From Oikopleura dioica (taxonomy: Eukaryota > Chordata > Appendicularia > Copelata > Oikopleuridae): DNA of 64,000 bases. The stretch lies in assembly GCA_907165135.1 (NCBI GenBank), contig OU015568.1, positions 12,718,501-12,782,500 on the forward strand. The letters run 5' to 3'. Shown one piece after another: positions 10,775 to 21,440 of the stretch (within the stretch, counting starts at the first letter, position 1; every line of letters starts with the position of its first letter). The notes beneath the pieces were generated by a model. The model had not been told where the DNA came from. It searched no databases and worked only from the letters and a program-made list of their open reading frames with translations. The translations under genes and the position numbers were made by a program.

Positions 10775-11953
10775 CTTACCTTTCACTTTTCTTTGAGACG
10801 GGACACAACTCGCCGAGAAAATAGAATCTTTGAAGTGTCTTTTTACATCTGCCTTTTGGGTGATGATAAATGAGCTCAAAGCCGCGATCGTCGAAGCCTT
10901 TTTGCTTGATGCATTTCTCGAGAAGGGTTTTGGCTCTGTTGAATCGCTTGTAAAAAGCGCTATAGCTAGGGAAACTCGATGAAAAATGAGCTTTCTTCTG
11001 GGCTTAGTAGGGGGGACATATAATACAGTTTTAGAAAGCCCAGAAGCTAGGGATCATTTTGACTATTTACAGTAAGGGGTTTGACTCATGCCCTGGGGCG
11101 TTTAGGGACGTCTAAAGTCCCGAAAATTGGGCAATCTCGGAAAAATGGCCGTAACTTTTTTTCTGTCGAGCTTCAGAAAATGCGACTACTACCTACTTGT
11201 AGAGGAGGCTCTGACGAATCAGAATCAGTATAGAAACTCTTTGTCACCCCCCTCTTCTAGGGGCTCTAGAAGCTCTAGAAGTTGAGGAAATCATCCGAAA
11301 ATCGTTACTTTTTTAGGAAAATTGGGTAAAAAAATTTAATTTTTGTCGGAAATAAATTTAGCCTAGTAATAATCGACTTCGCGCCGAAAAAAATACAGTT
11401 TGGGGTCATTCGCGGTCACTTGGGGTCATAAAATGAGAAAAACTAGAATTTCGAGGAAATTAAGTCCGAAACGTATCAAAATGACCCCAAACTGCATTTT
11501 TTTCGACGTGAAGTCGATTCTAACTTGGCTAAGTTGATTTCCGACAAAAATTAAACTTTTTTACCCAATTTTCCTAAAAAAGTAACGATTTTCGGATGAT
11601 TTCCTCAACTTCTAGAGCTTCTAGAGCCCCTAGAAGAGGGGGGTGACAAAGAGTTTCTATACTGATTCTGATTCGTCAGAGCCTCCTCTACAAGTAGGTA
11701 GTAGTCGCATTTTCTGAAGCTCGACAGAAAAAAAGTTACGGCCATTTTTCCGAGATTGCCCAATTTTCGGGACTTTAGACGTCCCTAAACGCCCCAGGGC
11801 ATGAGTCAAACCCCTTACTGTAAATAGTCAAAATGATCCCTAGCTTCTGGATTTTCTAAAACTGTATTATATGACCCCCTACTAAGCCCAGAAAAAAAGC
11901 TCATTTTTCATCGAGTTTCCCTAGCTATAGCGCATATGCTGTTCAACCTCCAT
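10775..11953 (-). pseudogene. N-module exon interrupted by a 1-kb foldback element
   Basis: The segment 10956-10775 encodes a copy of the helical N-terminal module seen at 9788 and 12529: AKTLLEKCIKQKGFDDRGFE, then RFYFLGELCPV, ending at a GTAAGT donor near 10772. The element at 10957-11933 sits directly upstream. Beyond it, 11953-11934 reads ATG followed by six codons. The two flanks join in frame with no gap if the whole element is removed. So this looks like a first exon split by the insertion. A possible acceptor (TTTCCCTAGCTATAG) at the element's end could still allow splicing. Whether the gene is alive, or is the 5' part of the psq gene, I cannot decide. Confidence 0.5.
10957..11933. 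mobile_element. Long foldback element, about 470-bp inverted arms
   Basis: The element begins GCGCTATAGCTAGGG and ends CCCTAGCTATAGCGC. The left arm (about 10957-11425) and right arm (about 11465-11933) are near-perfect reverse complements with only scattered differences, leaving about 40 bp of unique centre. No coding frame lies inside. I find no clear target duplication; the flanks are AAAAA on the left and ATATGCT on the right. Such arms would form a 470-bp hairpin when single stranded or transcribed. Confidence 0.88.
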
Positions 11954-12068
11954 TTTTCGTCACAAAGAATGAATACAAAAAATGAAAGAGAAGGTTTGTC
12001 GCCAGTATTGGCAAATGAGGAAAGCTTATGATTGGGCCGCGGGTTAGATAAGTGCGTTCCCAAAAGCA

Positions 12069-12220
12069 CTGGACTCGGCAACCTGTGTATAAAACCTGAG
12101 TCAGGGTCTGAAAGAGGTGAAATCAAAAGCCGCAGAGATTTTCCATAAGTAATATAAGAGAAATCGCTTCACCTCCTTCAGACCCTGACTCGGGTTTTCT
12201 ACGCAGGTTACCGAGCCCAG
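12069..12220. mobile_element. Small hAT-like foldback related to the 3300-4730 element
   Basis: Ends are CTGGACTCGGCAACCTG and CAGGTTACCGAGCCCAG, closely similar to the termini of the element in the tetraspanin gene. Inverted arms run about 55 bp (including CAGGGTCTGAAAGAGGTGAA and its complement). Flanks CAAAAGCA and CAAAAAAA match at 6 of 8 positions, so the target duplication is imperfect. Near the ends lie a GTAGAAAA on one side and ATACACAG on the other (minus-strand sense), in the same places as the putative splice signals of the larger element. Confidence 0.7.
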
Positions 12221-12303
12221 CAAAAAAATATCCAGAAAAAACTTGACACGACAAATAACATTCAGGTGATAAAATAATGAAAATAAGTGTAATCAATTGA
12301 CTT

Positions 12304-12529
12304 ACTCATTGTTGTCGATTTCTCTCTCAACAAAGTCTTTGCCGACGAATTTGTAAGCAAACGGAGTTCTAACGCTTCTTTTGATCGAATCGGAACCGTC
12401 TGGTAGAAATTGCTTGATGATGATCTTTCTGTCCGTGTAGCCAGGAATCTTGACGAGACCCTCCAGAATTGATTTCGCCTTTGCGAGGGCTTTGCTGAAC
12501 TTGTTCTTCTCTGTATTTCCGATACCCAT
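12304..12529 (-). CDS. Exon with the helical N-terminal module, gene incomplete
   Basis: The exon starts at ATG 12529 (an upstream in-frame ATG exists at 12583) and encodes about 75 residues: FSKALAKAKSILEGLVKIPG, TDRKIIIKQF and FAYKFVGKDFVE. It aligns with the modules at 9788 and 10956. It ends at a perfect GTAAGT donor (near 12303), so more exons are expected at lower coordinates, but none is clear. The presumed intron holds the small hAT-like element at 12069-12220. It could be the first exon of the psq gene or a separate paralogue. Confidence 0.45.
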
Positions 12530-12583
12530 TTTAAGCCAAAAAATGGAGTGATACCGGATTGAAGAAATGGTAGGAAGGGCCAA

Positions 12584-13373
12584 TCAGGTCGTTTGGCTTG
12601 TCGAGTGACTCAGATCTAGCGGTATCCAGTTTTTTTTTATTTTTGTTTCCAGAATTTCAAGCTTTTTATTTCTTTTGGTTGCTGATGAAAATTTGCTTGA
12701 TTCTCCATTTCTAGTCATTTTTGGCTTCTTGCATCGATTCTGGAAATGCATGAAATGGTCTGGTAGAGATTCTCATCGCGCGCTGATTGGCCGCTCCCAA
12801 GAAAGCTGAAAATTACTTCAGTTCAAACCAGGAGTCATTTGTCGTCACACTTGATAAAAAATTTGGATGCGTTTATTTTTCATGACTTCTTAGAGATTTC
12901 GCGAAAATAAAAGAACGAAAACCGAAGTCAAGAAGCAACTTTTATACCTTCCAGTTAGATGAACGAAGAACTCCGAAGTCTGATTGTTTTTCAACTTGAG
13001 ACGCGAGACGTAAACACTAGAATTAATAGTAAGTCGAGAGACTGAACGCATCATTTCACAGCTTTTGTTTTGTAGAATTTCACTACTGTGCTCCTGTATC
13101 GCTCAAAAACGCGCAGAATATAGAAAGAGCCGAAATTTTTGAGAGTTTTCAGCAAGACGCTTTTGATTTGAGGTAAATATATATGGAAATTTATTCATCC
13201 TCCTGGTCATTAGATAATCATCTGTTACATAATAATTAAGTCTCCAAGAATGCTCTGATAAGTAAGTTTTCGTTAAGTTTTGAAGATGCATTTTCTTGAT
13301 TTCTGATTTGAAACTTACAACTAAACTTTCCATCACGCCATCCACATATTTTCATTTGCTTCTTTTTAGTCCT
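12584..13373. other. Divergent intergenic region before BRAP
   Basis: About 790 bp between a minus-strand exon and plus-strand BRAP. No exon recognised. A pyrimidine-rich CTTCTTTTTAG directly before the BRAP start could be a cis or trans splice acceptor. Confidence 0.4.
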
Positions 13374-15072
13374 ATGAAACCCCGCCGAGCTAGAAAAGAA
13401 TCAACAGTGAATATCATGTCCTCGAATGACAAAGAAAAGTCTCAAGAAATGCGTGGATCTCGGCAATTCGTCGAGTACTCAATCGAATCCGTCGATTTTC
13501 CTTTAGAATCTACTTATGCCGACGCTCTCAAGGTAACTAAAGCTCAAGCAATTCATCTTCAACATCTTTTCCCTCTCAGAATTCATCGCAAAAAGTGACT
13601 CACGAACTCACCGACCGAAAACCGTTCATGTCCGGAAATGCTGCGATAGAATCTGTCCACGGTAACTTTCCCCAACCCAAGTTCCTTTTTAATCAGTTCA
13701 AGGGCTGATTCACTTGTACAAGACAAACTACGGCTTCAATATCACGGAGGAAGGCCCTAGCGACATGCTCCTGCTCGTCCATGTTCCAGTCGATCTAGAC
13801 ACGCACGATCTGCTCCGTTTTCTCGGAAATTACGATAAGAAAATGGAATACATCAAGATCGTGCGCGACCAATCTCTGAATCAGTACATGGTCCTCTTAA
13901 AATTCGACGAGCAACAAAGTGCTGATACTTTTTATCACTCAATTAATGGGCAGAAATTTAACTCGCTGTTAGAAGAAACTTGCCAAGGTAAATAAAAGTC
14001 GTCACATAAAACATTAATAAAGGTTTTCATAAGTCGCGTATGTGGGAAAAGTGGAACTGCTTCACGCTGGAGAAGGCGCAGGCTGGCCGTTACCGAATCT
14101 TACCGAGCTGCCTGCTTGTACGATTTGTTTAGAGCGAATGGACGAGTCGGTGAAGTCCGTTTTGACCGTTCTTTGCAATCATTCCTTCCACTCTCAATGT
14201 CTGAAAAATGGGAAGACTCCACTTGCCCAGTTTGTCGATATACGCAAACTCCGTCGAGTGAGGAAAGCGAACGAAATGCCTGTCTTTCTTGCAATTCAAA
14301 AGAAGATCTATGGATTTGTCTCGTTTGCGGAAACATTGGCTGCGGGAGATACACACAAGAACACGCTCAGCAGCACTACTTGGACACTTCTCATAACTAC
14401 GCGATGGCGTTGAGCGACAATCGAGTTTGGGACTACGCTGGAGATTATTTCGTCCACCGACTGGTCACGAACGAAAGCTCGGAAAAAATCGTAGAGACGA
14501 AGGTCAATTCGAAAGATTTGGAAGCGAAAATTCAAACCGAGTGCTTGAAATTCTTCAGCGTTCAGTTGGAGGAACAGCGAAAATACTGGGAAGAGAAGTT
14601 GAAGCAGAAAGATCAGGAGCACCAAGAAAAATGCGAAAAGATCACTGAAGAGCTCGACAAACTGAAATCCCGCGCTGTCACCAAGGACGAATTTGAGAAA
14701 GAAAAACAAAGCTACGAAAAACGACTCCGATCGGCGACGGAAAAAGCAGTCAAGGCGTCTACGGAGTTGCAGAATGAGCGTTCGATGACTCTTAGCATGG
14801 TCGAGACAAGAACGGCGCAAGATAAAAGAATTAAATCATTGGAGGAAGAAAACGCCTCTCAATCAGCTACTATTAGAGATCTAATGCTCCATCTCGAGGC
14901 GCTGCAAACGATCAATAACGAAAACGAACTCAAGGTAGAAAAAAGTGCCAAAGGCTTTGATTCTTATCGAATTGGCGTTGGATTTGACTTGTTTTAGTTT
15001 CAAAAGCTGGAGTGAACCGCTAACAATTATTTTTTTCAGGGTGGAAGTGTCACTCTTGGCCAGGGTGTCTAA
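13374..15072 (+). CDS. BRAP: BRCA1-associated protein (BRAP/IMP), RING E3 ligase
   Basis: Clear orthologue of BRAP, a cytoplasmic RING ubiquitin ligase that limits KSR-MAPK signalling. Order: N-terminal BRAP2 RRM-like domain (GLIHLYKTNYGFN, MEYIKIVRDQSLNQYMVLLK), RING-H2 (ACTICLERMDES, LCNHSFHSQCL, CPVC), UBP zinc finger (CLSCNSKEDLWICLVCGN, GCGRYTQEHA, VWDYAGDYFVHRL) and a long coiled coil. Two short introns lie before 13710 and another near 14000. Two oddities: the RING reading needs one more A in the A5 run at 14204-14208, and a hAT-like element at 15061 replaces the last residues. Without the element the last exon would end GQGRVRKNRRK, like the basic end of BRAP elsewhere; as assembled it stops at 15072. 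Start ATG 13374 follows a TTTTTAG acceptor. Confidence 0.9.
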
Positions 15073-15628
15073 ATTGGACAAAATTTTCGGGTCTGGCCGG
15101 CCATTTTCCGGCCAATAATTTTTTTTTGGGTTTGATCCGGCCAAAATCCAATCCAATTCCAATTTAGCCCAATAATCCAATAATTTGCCAATTTTGAAGT
15201 TCCCCAATTTAGCCAATTTTCCAATTATTTTCCGATTCCAATAAAAATCCGAATCCGATAAAAATCCGACAAAGTTTACTTCCCAAAAATATTTCCGATT
15301 TATATTATCTTATTTCTTCCCCGAGAAACTAAAAAAAGGACTTTAAAAATTGCTCTTTGGGATCTAGGAGTATTTTTGGTTAAAATTTGATCAAATCGGC
15401 TGATTCGGCTGGTTGCCCAACAATTTACCAGTATTCCAATTTATTTTGGCCGCCAATTTGCCCATTTTAGCCCCGATTTCCAATTTATCCCAACTATCCA
15501 ATAATGCCCAATAATCCGAAATATCCAACAAAAAACCGGGGCCAGATCCAACCAATTTCCGGCTATTTTCCAAAATAGGCCAATCCAACTATCCGATCCA
15601 ATTTTGTCCGTCCAAATTAGACACCCTG
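15061..15628. mobile_element. hAT-like MITE in the last BRAP exon
   Basis: Terminal inverted repeats are CAGGGTGTCTAAATTGGACA and its near complement ending AATTAGACACCCTG. Exact 8-bp direct repeats CTCTTGGC flank it (15053-15060 and 15629-15636). The CAGGG terminus and 8-bp duplication point to hAT. The inside is made of short CCAATT-type repeats with no coding frame. It splits the final codons of BRAP. Confidence 0.9.
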
Positions 15629-15827
15629 CTCTTGGCCAAGGAAGAGTTCGTAAAAATCGACGCAAATAACATAGAGAGAAGAAAAATCTTCACTGTACTT
15701 ACGTGTGACATGTCATAGATCACCTTATTTCTTCAAAAAAACTCACGGATAGGTTTTTTCCCATGATTAATGTTTCTTGTTTAGAACTAAACAGTGTCAA
15801 ATAGACCTCGTTTCGGTCGGGATAAAA

Positions 15828-18577
15828 ATGAAGGCGGCGAGCAAGAAAGACCTTGCTGATGTGCGGCGCGCTGCTTTCAAGGGCGATATCGATATGCTGA
15901 GATCGACATTGAATTTCCAGCGTGACTTCAGCGCCCGTTCTCAGCAGCTTCCTGGCGGCTCGGCTTCGGACAAGCTTGAATGCAACATGAGCATTCTCGA
16001 CCTTGCTGTCATCGGAAGAAAACCGTTTTCAAGTTCAAAGATTATTTTTAAACGATATAAAGAAGACCAAGAAATGCTAGAGAAGCTTTTCCAAACAAAG
16101 GGAAAGCACAGTTCTCTTCATTTAGGTACAATTTTCGTTCTTACTTATTTGGTAATATTTTCATTCTTTCTAGCGTGTCAGAAGCAAAAGAAAGGCCCTG
16201 TTCTGAAGAAAATAATCAATCTCTATGCAAAATATGGGTTTAAAGCTGATCGAGTTGCCGAGCACAACATGTCCACAATTGCTTGGCTACTTGACGATGG
16301 CGGGAAATGCGCCGATCCAAGAGAACCTCTAATTGGTACAGTCATTGACTTTTTTACTCTGGAAATGATCATTTTTTTAGCTTTGCTCGAGCACGGTGCC
16401 AATCCATCTTTGCGCGTCGACTACAAGGGAATTCGATCACTTCCTGAAGTCAATGGCAATGAAGGTCCTTGGGCTAAAGACGAAGAAGTCAAGGAGGACG
16501 TCATCGATATTTTGCACAAGGCACGGCGTCAGAAATCGAAGAACGTAGGCAAACTTGCGAAGCAAGCCTTTTACGAGTCGTTGAAGGAGAGCCTCGCTGA
16601 CAACCCGAATGAAAATGCAAAGAGCTACCTCGAGAACATCGCGGATATGAGGGAGAAAATGCGCACCGTGCCCAGTGATGAGTCCGAAATCTACTTTGGC
16701 TGGAACAAGGTGTATGAGCTGAATAAAGAAACAGTTAAAACGCAGCGGGAGCGAGACGCGATCGAGGAAGAGTTCCAGTTTCATGACAAAGACTGTGACA
16801 GCTGTGTTCGCCGAGAGTGCGGAAAAGTCAAGAAGCGAAAATTGCGAAAGAGGACTAAGCGAGCGATTCCTGCACTACAAGACACTGAGAGCGATTGCCT
16901 CATTGTCAAGCAAGAAGTGATGGAAGGATCTTCCCAAAAGAAACCTCTGACCATCTTAGAGGAGCTGGAAAAGATGGATGATTCGGATAATCCCATCGAT
17001 TTGGACAAGCTAGATACGCCCGCTACAAGTGACTACGGTATCAAGTCAGCGGCCGAATCAAAAGAAAAAGATCAGCAGGAAGATAATCAAGAAGCAGAAG
17101 TACCTGAAAAGAACAGCGATAAATCCTCAGCCGAGCCTGAAAAATCTGAATCAGCGAAGCCTCCACAAGACGACGGAGAGGCGCAAGAGGAAACTGAGCC
17201 ATCTGCTGTTGCAACTGTTCCAGTTGAGACTGAAACTAAAGATGAGGAAAAATTTCGGAAGAAGTGTCCATTCAACCGACAATTTCAACTCCGTTGCCAG
17301 AGAAAGAGCAAGGCGCGATCGCAGACTCAGAGTCTATTCAGAAAAATCTAGAAAAAGTTGTTACGAGTCCAGCGAAGACAATCCTTGCCTCAGTAACAAT
17401 GCACTTAGACGATGTTCCTCTCACTTCAGCTGCGCACTACAAGGATATGAACTCTCCGAAAATGTCATCGCGTGGAACCTCTCTGAACGGAAGCCATCAA
17501 TCTGTTCCCGATGTTATTGATTTGACCAATTGCTCTCAATCTCCAGAAAAGCCTCCAGCTGAGACTCCATCCAGTAAAACTAGCTCTGAGACGCTGCCAC
17601 AAGAAAAAAGGTACAAGTCTATTATTGCTTCAAAAGTAATAATTAACTCATTAATTTAGAGTCTGCAGAGCTATCGGTTGTAGAAAGCATCCAGGCTTGC
17701 GTTGTTCCACTTGCAAGGTCTTCTACTGCAGCCGACAATGCCAGTGTAAGGACTGGAAAAGACATAAACAGGAATGCAAGAAGCTAAAGAAACAATACGA
17801 CCAGCGAAATAATTCAGGAGTTGAAGCTATTTCAGCAGTCACCGAGCCCGTGGAAATCGCCGAAGTTGATAGTGACGGAGCCATCGTTGACCAACTTCCT
17901 TCCAAGGAGAGGTCTATTTTGTTGATTCTTCATCTGTTGGGTCAAAATTTAGGATAGAAATACGTAATCTGTAATATGGACTCTGTATTATACAGATTTA
18001 TAATAACCGACCATCGTAAACTAACCTAGGAAGATCTCTTTACAGTCTCAGTCAGAGAAGCCTAAGATGGAGGCAGCTTCGAAACCAAGCATGGCGATAG
18101 TTCATCCAACAAATATCACTCCTGCGCCAAAGCCTGTAATCGCTAGAATTTTGTCTCCGTCTCGAAATTCTATCAATATACCCGCGTCCAATCCCCCACC
18201 TGCGAGTGCAAATGAAACATCAAACAAGCGGGGAAACTCCGAAACAGGCTTGCCGGACGCGAAGAAAAGAAAACTAAACCGACAAAATCAGAACGACTCG
18301 GGTAGTGAAATCGCTTTTACTCGTGATGCACGCAACATGCTCACAGAACTTGGTAAGAGATCTTTTTAAACTCTCTTTTAAATAACCTTACTCAAGACAA
18401 TCTTTCGGACAGAAATAAAAACTTCTCTTCCCGCAAGAAAGAATTCGACGCTGACCTAAAAAAGGTATGATCTTAAATTCTCGTCGAATATTTAATATTC
18501 CACTTTAGCTCGGAGAAGATGTCAAAAAATTCGAAGCCCTAATTTACCCAACCAAGCACAATCTAAGCAAACCCTAA
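15828..18577 (+). CDS. Ankyrin-like and MYND zinc-finger protein
   Basis: Long multi-exon gene of roughly 800 residues. N-terminal ankyrin-type units (DVRRAAFKGDIDMLRSTL, LLEHGANPSLRV) lead into a charged region with KTQRERDAIEEEF and an acidic, Ser/Glu-rich middle (LTILEELEKMDD, PDVIDLTNCSQSPE). A MYND finger follows: CRAIGCRKHPGLRCSTC, VFYCSRQC, KDWKRHKQEC, with all expected Cys/His ligands. The C-terminal region has a basic KKRKLNRQNQ segment and ends YPTKHNLSKP. The reading changes frame at the A5 run 17248-17252; one more A restores DEEKISEEVSIQP. The junction before 18054 fits phase if read as GA-AG (after LPSK). MYND domains bind proline-rich partners, so a nuclear co-regulator role is plausible but inferred. 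Confidence 0.7.
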
Positions 18578-18731
18578 GAAAAAAATCACGATTGTAATAT
18601 CTTTTGTACAGCACGATTTCACTGCCTTACCAACTTAATAATTATGAATTATTAATTCACAATTGAAAAACTAAACAAAACTTCAATAAATATCTCTTGA
18701 GATACAGAGTTATCTTTGATTGAATCGTGTT

Positions 18732-19733
18732 ATGTCGGCTCAACGAGGCATCCTCAATGCCTCTCGAATCAAGCGAAGAGCAGCAGTGAATCGCTCCGCA
18801 GGGAGGGGTTAAACAGAATAGAATTTGCTTATTTCTTTCTTGCTTTATTTGCGTAAATCCCAATCAAGGTTTGCAACCTGTAAAAACAAGTCGGTTACCA
18901 TCTCTTCATTTTCCGCCATCTCAGGTTCGCACTTTCTCTTCCTCGATCTCAATATCATCATGATTTCAGGAGCTCGTGCCAGCGAAGCAAGATCAAATCG
19001 AGCTCTTGTCAATGGAGAGGCAGTTTGATGAGCTCCTAGGTTTGTTTCGTTTACATCTTTGCAAGACCAAATGAAATTCACTAGATGCTTTTTCAACAAC
19101 TGATCCTAATGAAGCCAGGCGAAGTCGAAAGCGACGTGGAATAAGCGATCAGGTAATTTGAGTGCTTGATGCTCTTTGAATCAATCTTTTCTAGGAGCAC
19201 CGACTGCACAAGCTTCATCAAAAGTTGAGAGAAGAGATTCCTCAGCTGCTTTATCCTGCTTACGTTCATCATGATTATACAATCTACACGAAGGATTGTA
19301 AACTTGTGATTGAGTATGGACTCGATAGGTAAAACGCAAAACGTGATTTTTAAATAATGAAAAATTCAGTCGCCGAGAATTCAACGGCGTCAAAAGTCTC
19401 CGTGGCGGTGTCGAAATTGCGAAGACATTCGTCACCGCGGAACTCTCCAATCCAACTGTAACTTTGATGTCTTCCGATATCAAAGCGCGGCTCGGTATTC
19501 TCGAATTCAAATGGACCGTTCATGGTGAAGAGAGATTGAAGTTTCTTTCCGCTGGTCGGCCAAAAGTATACACCTTCATTTCCCATCTCAACGTCAACGA
19601 TGACGGACTTGTCTACAAACACACCGTGACAAGTATCGAAATCGATAAGTCGGCGGCTTTGTCTAGCCGGGCGATTCTTGCCATTCCCTTTGAGTTGGAC
19701 TCGCTGGCGCGGCGGGAAGAAAGTAAATATTAG
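18732..19733 (+). CDS. C6orf136-like DUF2358 protein, probably mitochondrial
   Basis: Six exons with introns 18808-18868, 18925-18969, 19040-19084, 19153-19194 and 19329-19369, all consistent in phase. The N-terminus (MSAQRGILNASRIKRRAAV) is rich in Arg, Ala and Ser and lacks acids, like a mitochondrial targeting peptide. The C-terminal part matches the DUF2358 layout: LREEIPQLLYPAYVHHDYTI, CKLVIEYGLD, ILEFKWTVHGEERLKFL, and VYTFISHLNVNDDGLVYKH. The fold resembles NTF2-like domains; no reaction is known for the family. Assignment rests on motif order and is moderate. Confidence 0.65.
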
Positions 19734-20049
19734 TTGTCCCTATCGTTAGTCATAATATATTCAAGCTCCGACGAGTTCGAGAAACTTTGCGAGAAGGACA
19801 TGCAAAAGCTATAATTTCGATCGAGACGATGTAACATGATTTTATACGATGTATAGAAAAAGAAACGACTACTGTCTAAGATGTGCCCGTGATTCAACAA
19901 CAACAAAATGTGATGAGTGCGTGCAGCTAAATTCATTAGCTGCATGGCTTTGATTTCTCCTTATTTATTCCCCAATTGTTTGTTCCGAAGTTCTGTTTGA
20001 GTTAAATAAAGATCAATTTCGATAAACGAACGATCACGGTTTGTTCAGA
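19734..20049. other. Intergenic spacer
   Basis: About 316 bp between two plus-strand genes. It contains AAATAAA near 20005 as a possible polyadenylation signal. Nothing else is recognised. Confidence 0.4.
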
Positions 20050-21220
20050 ATGGGGCTGGTCTTTTTGGCTGGTTTAGCTGGCATTTTATGGGGCGTATAT
20101 GTTGGAGTTACCCAGTTTTATCTAATGAGGCAGATGGCTAATGATCCTGATGATGAGAAATTCGCGTCTTACGGGTAAAAGAATAAGCCTTTTTTCACGC
20201 GTTCATATGTAAATTACATAATGTAATTTTAAAGAGGCTACGCTGTAATGACAGGATGCACAGACGGAATAGGAAAAGCTTACTGCCTGAGAATGTGCCG
20301 GAAAATAGACAAATTCGTTCTGATCGGTCGCAATCGTGAGAAACTCGGCAAACTTACGGCCGAAATGAAAGAAATCAACTCTAAAGTGCAGACGATTGAG
20401 ATTCTAGCGGACTTCGCTGGGCATGTTGACTATCCAGCGCTTGAAAAGAAGTTAGCTAGCTTGGACATTGGCGTGTTTATGAACTTTGTTGGTGTCTCGT
20501 ATCCGCTTCCGCAGATGATCCATAAAATGGACGCAGACTATCCGAATTTGTCGTGGGATCACATCAATGTAAATTTGGTTTCTGCGACGCAGCTATCCCG
20601 TGTGATTGTTCCAAAAATGGTTGAGCGGAAATCTGGTCTTGTTGTTTATGTTTCTTCAGGTTTGACCATCAGATTAATCTTTTCTAATTTTATCGAAAAG
20701 GCTCTTCAACTCAGCCAACACCATTTCAAAGCTCATATGCAGCGGGAAAGAAACTTCTTGATCAATTGGCAATAAATATGAGTTATGAATACGCGGGCAC
20801 TGGGGTCGACTTCCAATCTATCAAACCTTACTACGTCGCTACCAAACTGACTCAAAACAAGCTTCAGCATAACTACAGCTACACCACGATGATTCCCTCT
20901 GCCGAAGAATACACAAGACAAGCACTTGGAACTATTGGAAGATTCGTGACAACTCACGGCTATGCGAAGGGTTTAATTGATCTTGACTTATCTTCTTTTT
21001 GAAATTTAGCCTCTTCGCGCCTTAATTTAGACAAACACCCGAAGGACACAAGTGTTAAACCTAAAGACAGCACCTCATGCTATGCAAAGCTGGCTATCTA
21101 ATTTTAGTAAGTTTGATTAGAGTCTTCCCACTATAAAGTGTCTTTTCAGTACCAGAAAAAGCAATTGGCTGGTTTGTACGGAGAAAAATGCTCAAGCAGC
21201 GAGCAAGCAGAGGAAAATAA
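20050..21220 (+). CDS. HSD17B3/12-type steroid or 3-ketoacyl reductase
   Basis: Short-chain dehydrogenase of the 17-beta-hydroxysteroid dehydrogenase 3/12 and KAR branch, an ER enzyme reducing 3-keto groups with NADPH. An N-terminal membrane segment (LVFLAGLAGILWGVYVGV) precedes the Rossmann motif TGCTDGIGKAY. The NNVG-type position reads NFVGVSYPLPQ, the Ser is in VVYVSSG, and the catalytic Tyr/Lys are in SYAAGKK. The C-terminal exon (WLSNFIPEKAIGWFVRRKML, ending with ASRGK) carries a basic tail suited to ER retention. Exons join across introns at about 20178-20231, 20660-20704, 20968-21079 and 21114-21149 with consistent phase. The Asn-to-Phe change in NNVG is unusual. HSD17B12 versus HSD17B3 cannot be separated from sequence alone. 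Confidence 0.85.
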
Positions 21221-21440
21221 ATTGACTACATTGCGTGCTATCTAATTTAAAACTGATTGCCCATAAATTCTTTTAATAATTACGATTCAACAATATTACC
21301 TCGATAAAATGAAGTGCAAGAGTCGTGTTTCATAAAATTACCAAATCCGTTAACGGTCAATTATTTTAGAAGCATTCTTCTTGATTATTTATTTATGAAA
21401 TGAAATACAAATATACAATGCTTACTCTTAATGCTTCAGA

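Noticed and set aside
14204-14208. Programmed frameshifting in BRAP and four other genes
   Set aside because: No slippery heptamer plus downstream structure is evident, and the same single-base deficit in runs of A or T fits sequence error better.
14308-14820. 170-codon minus-strand frame opposite BRAP
   Set aside because: Shadow of the coiled-coil coding strand; Phe/Leu-rich because it mirrors Lys/Glu codons.
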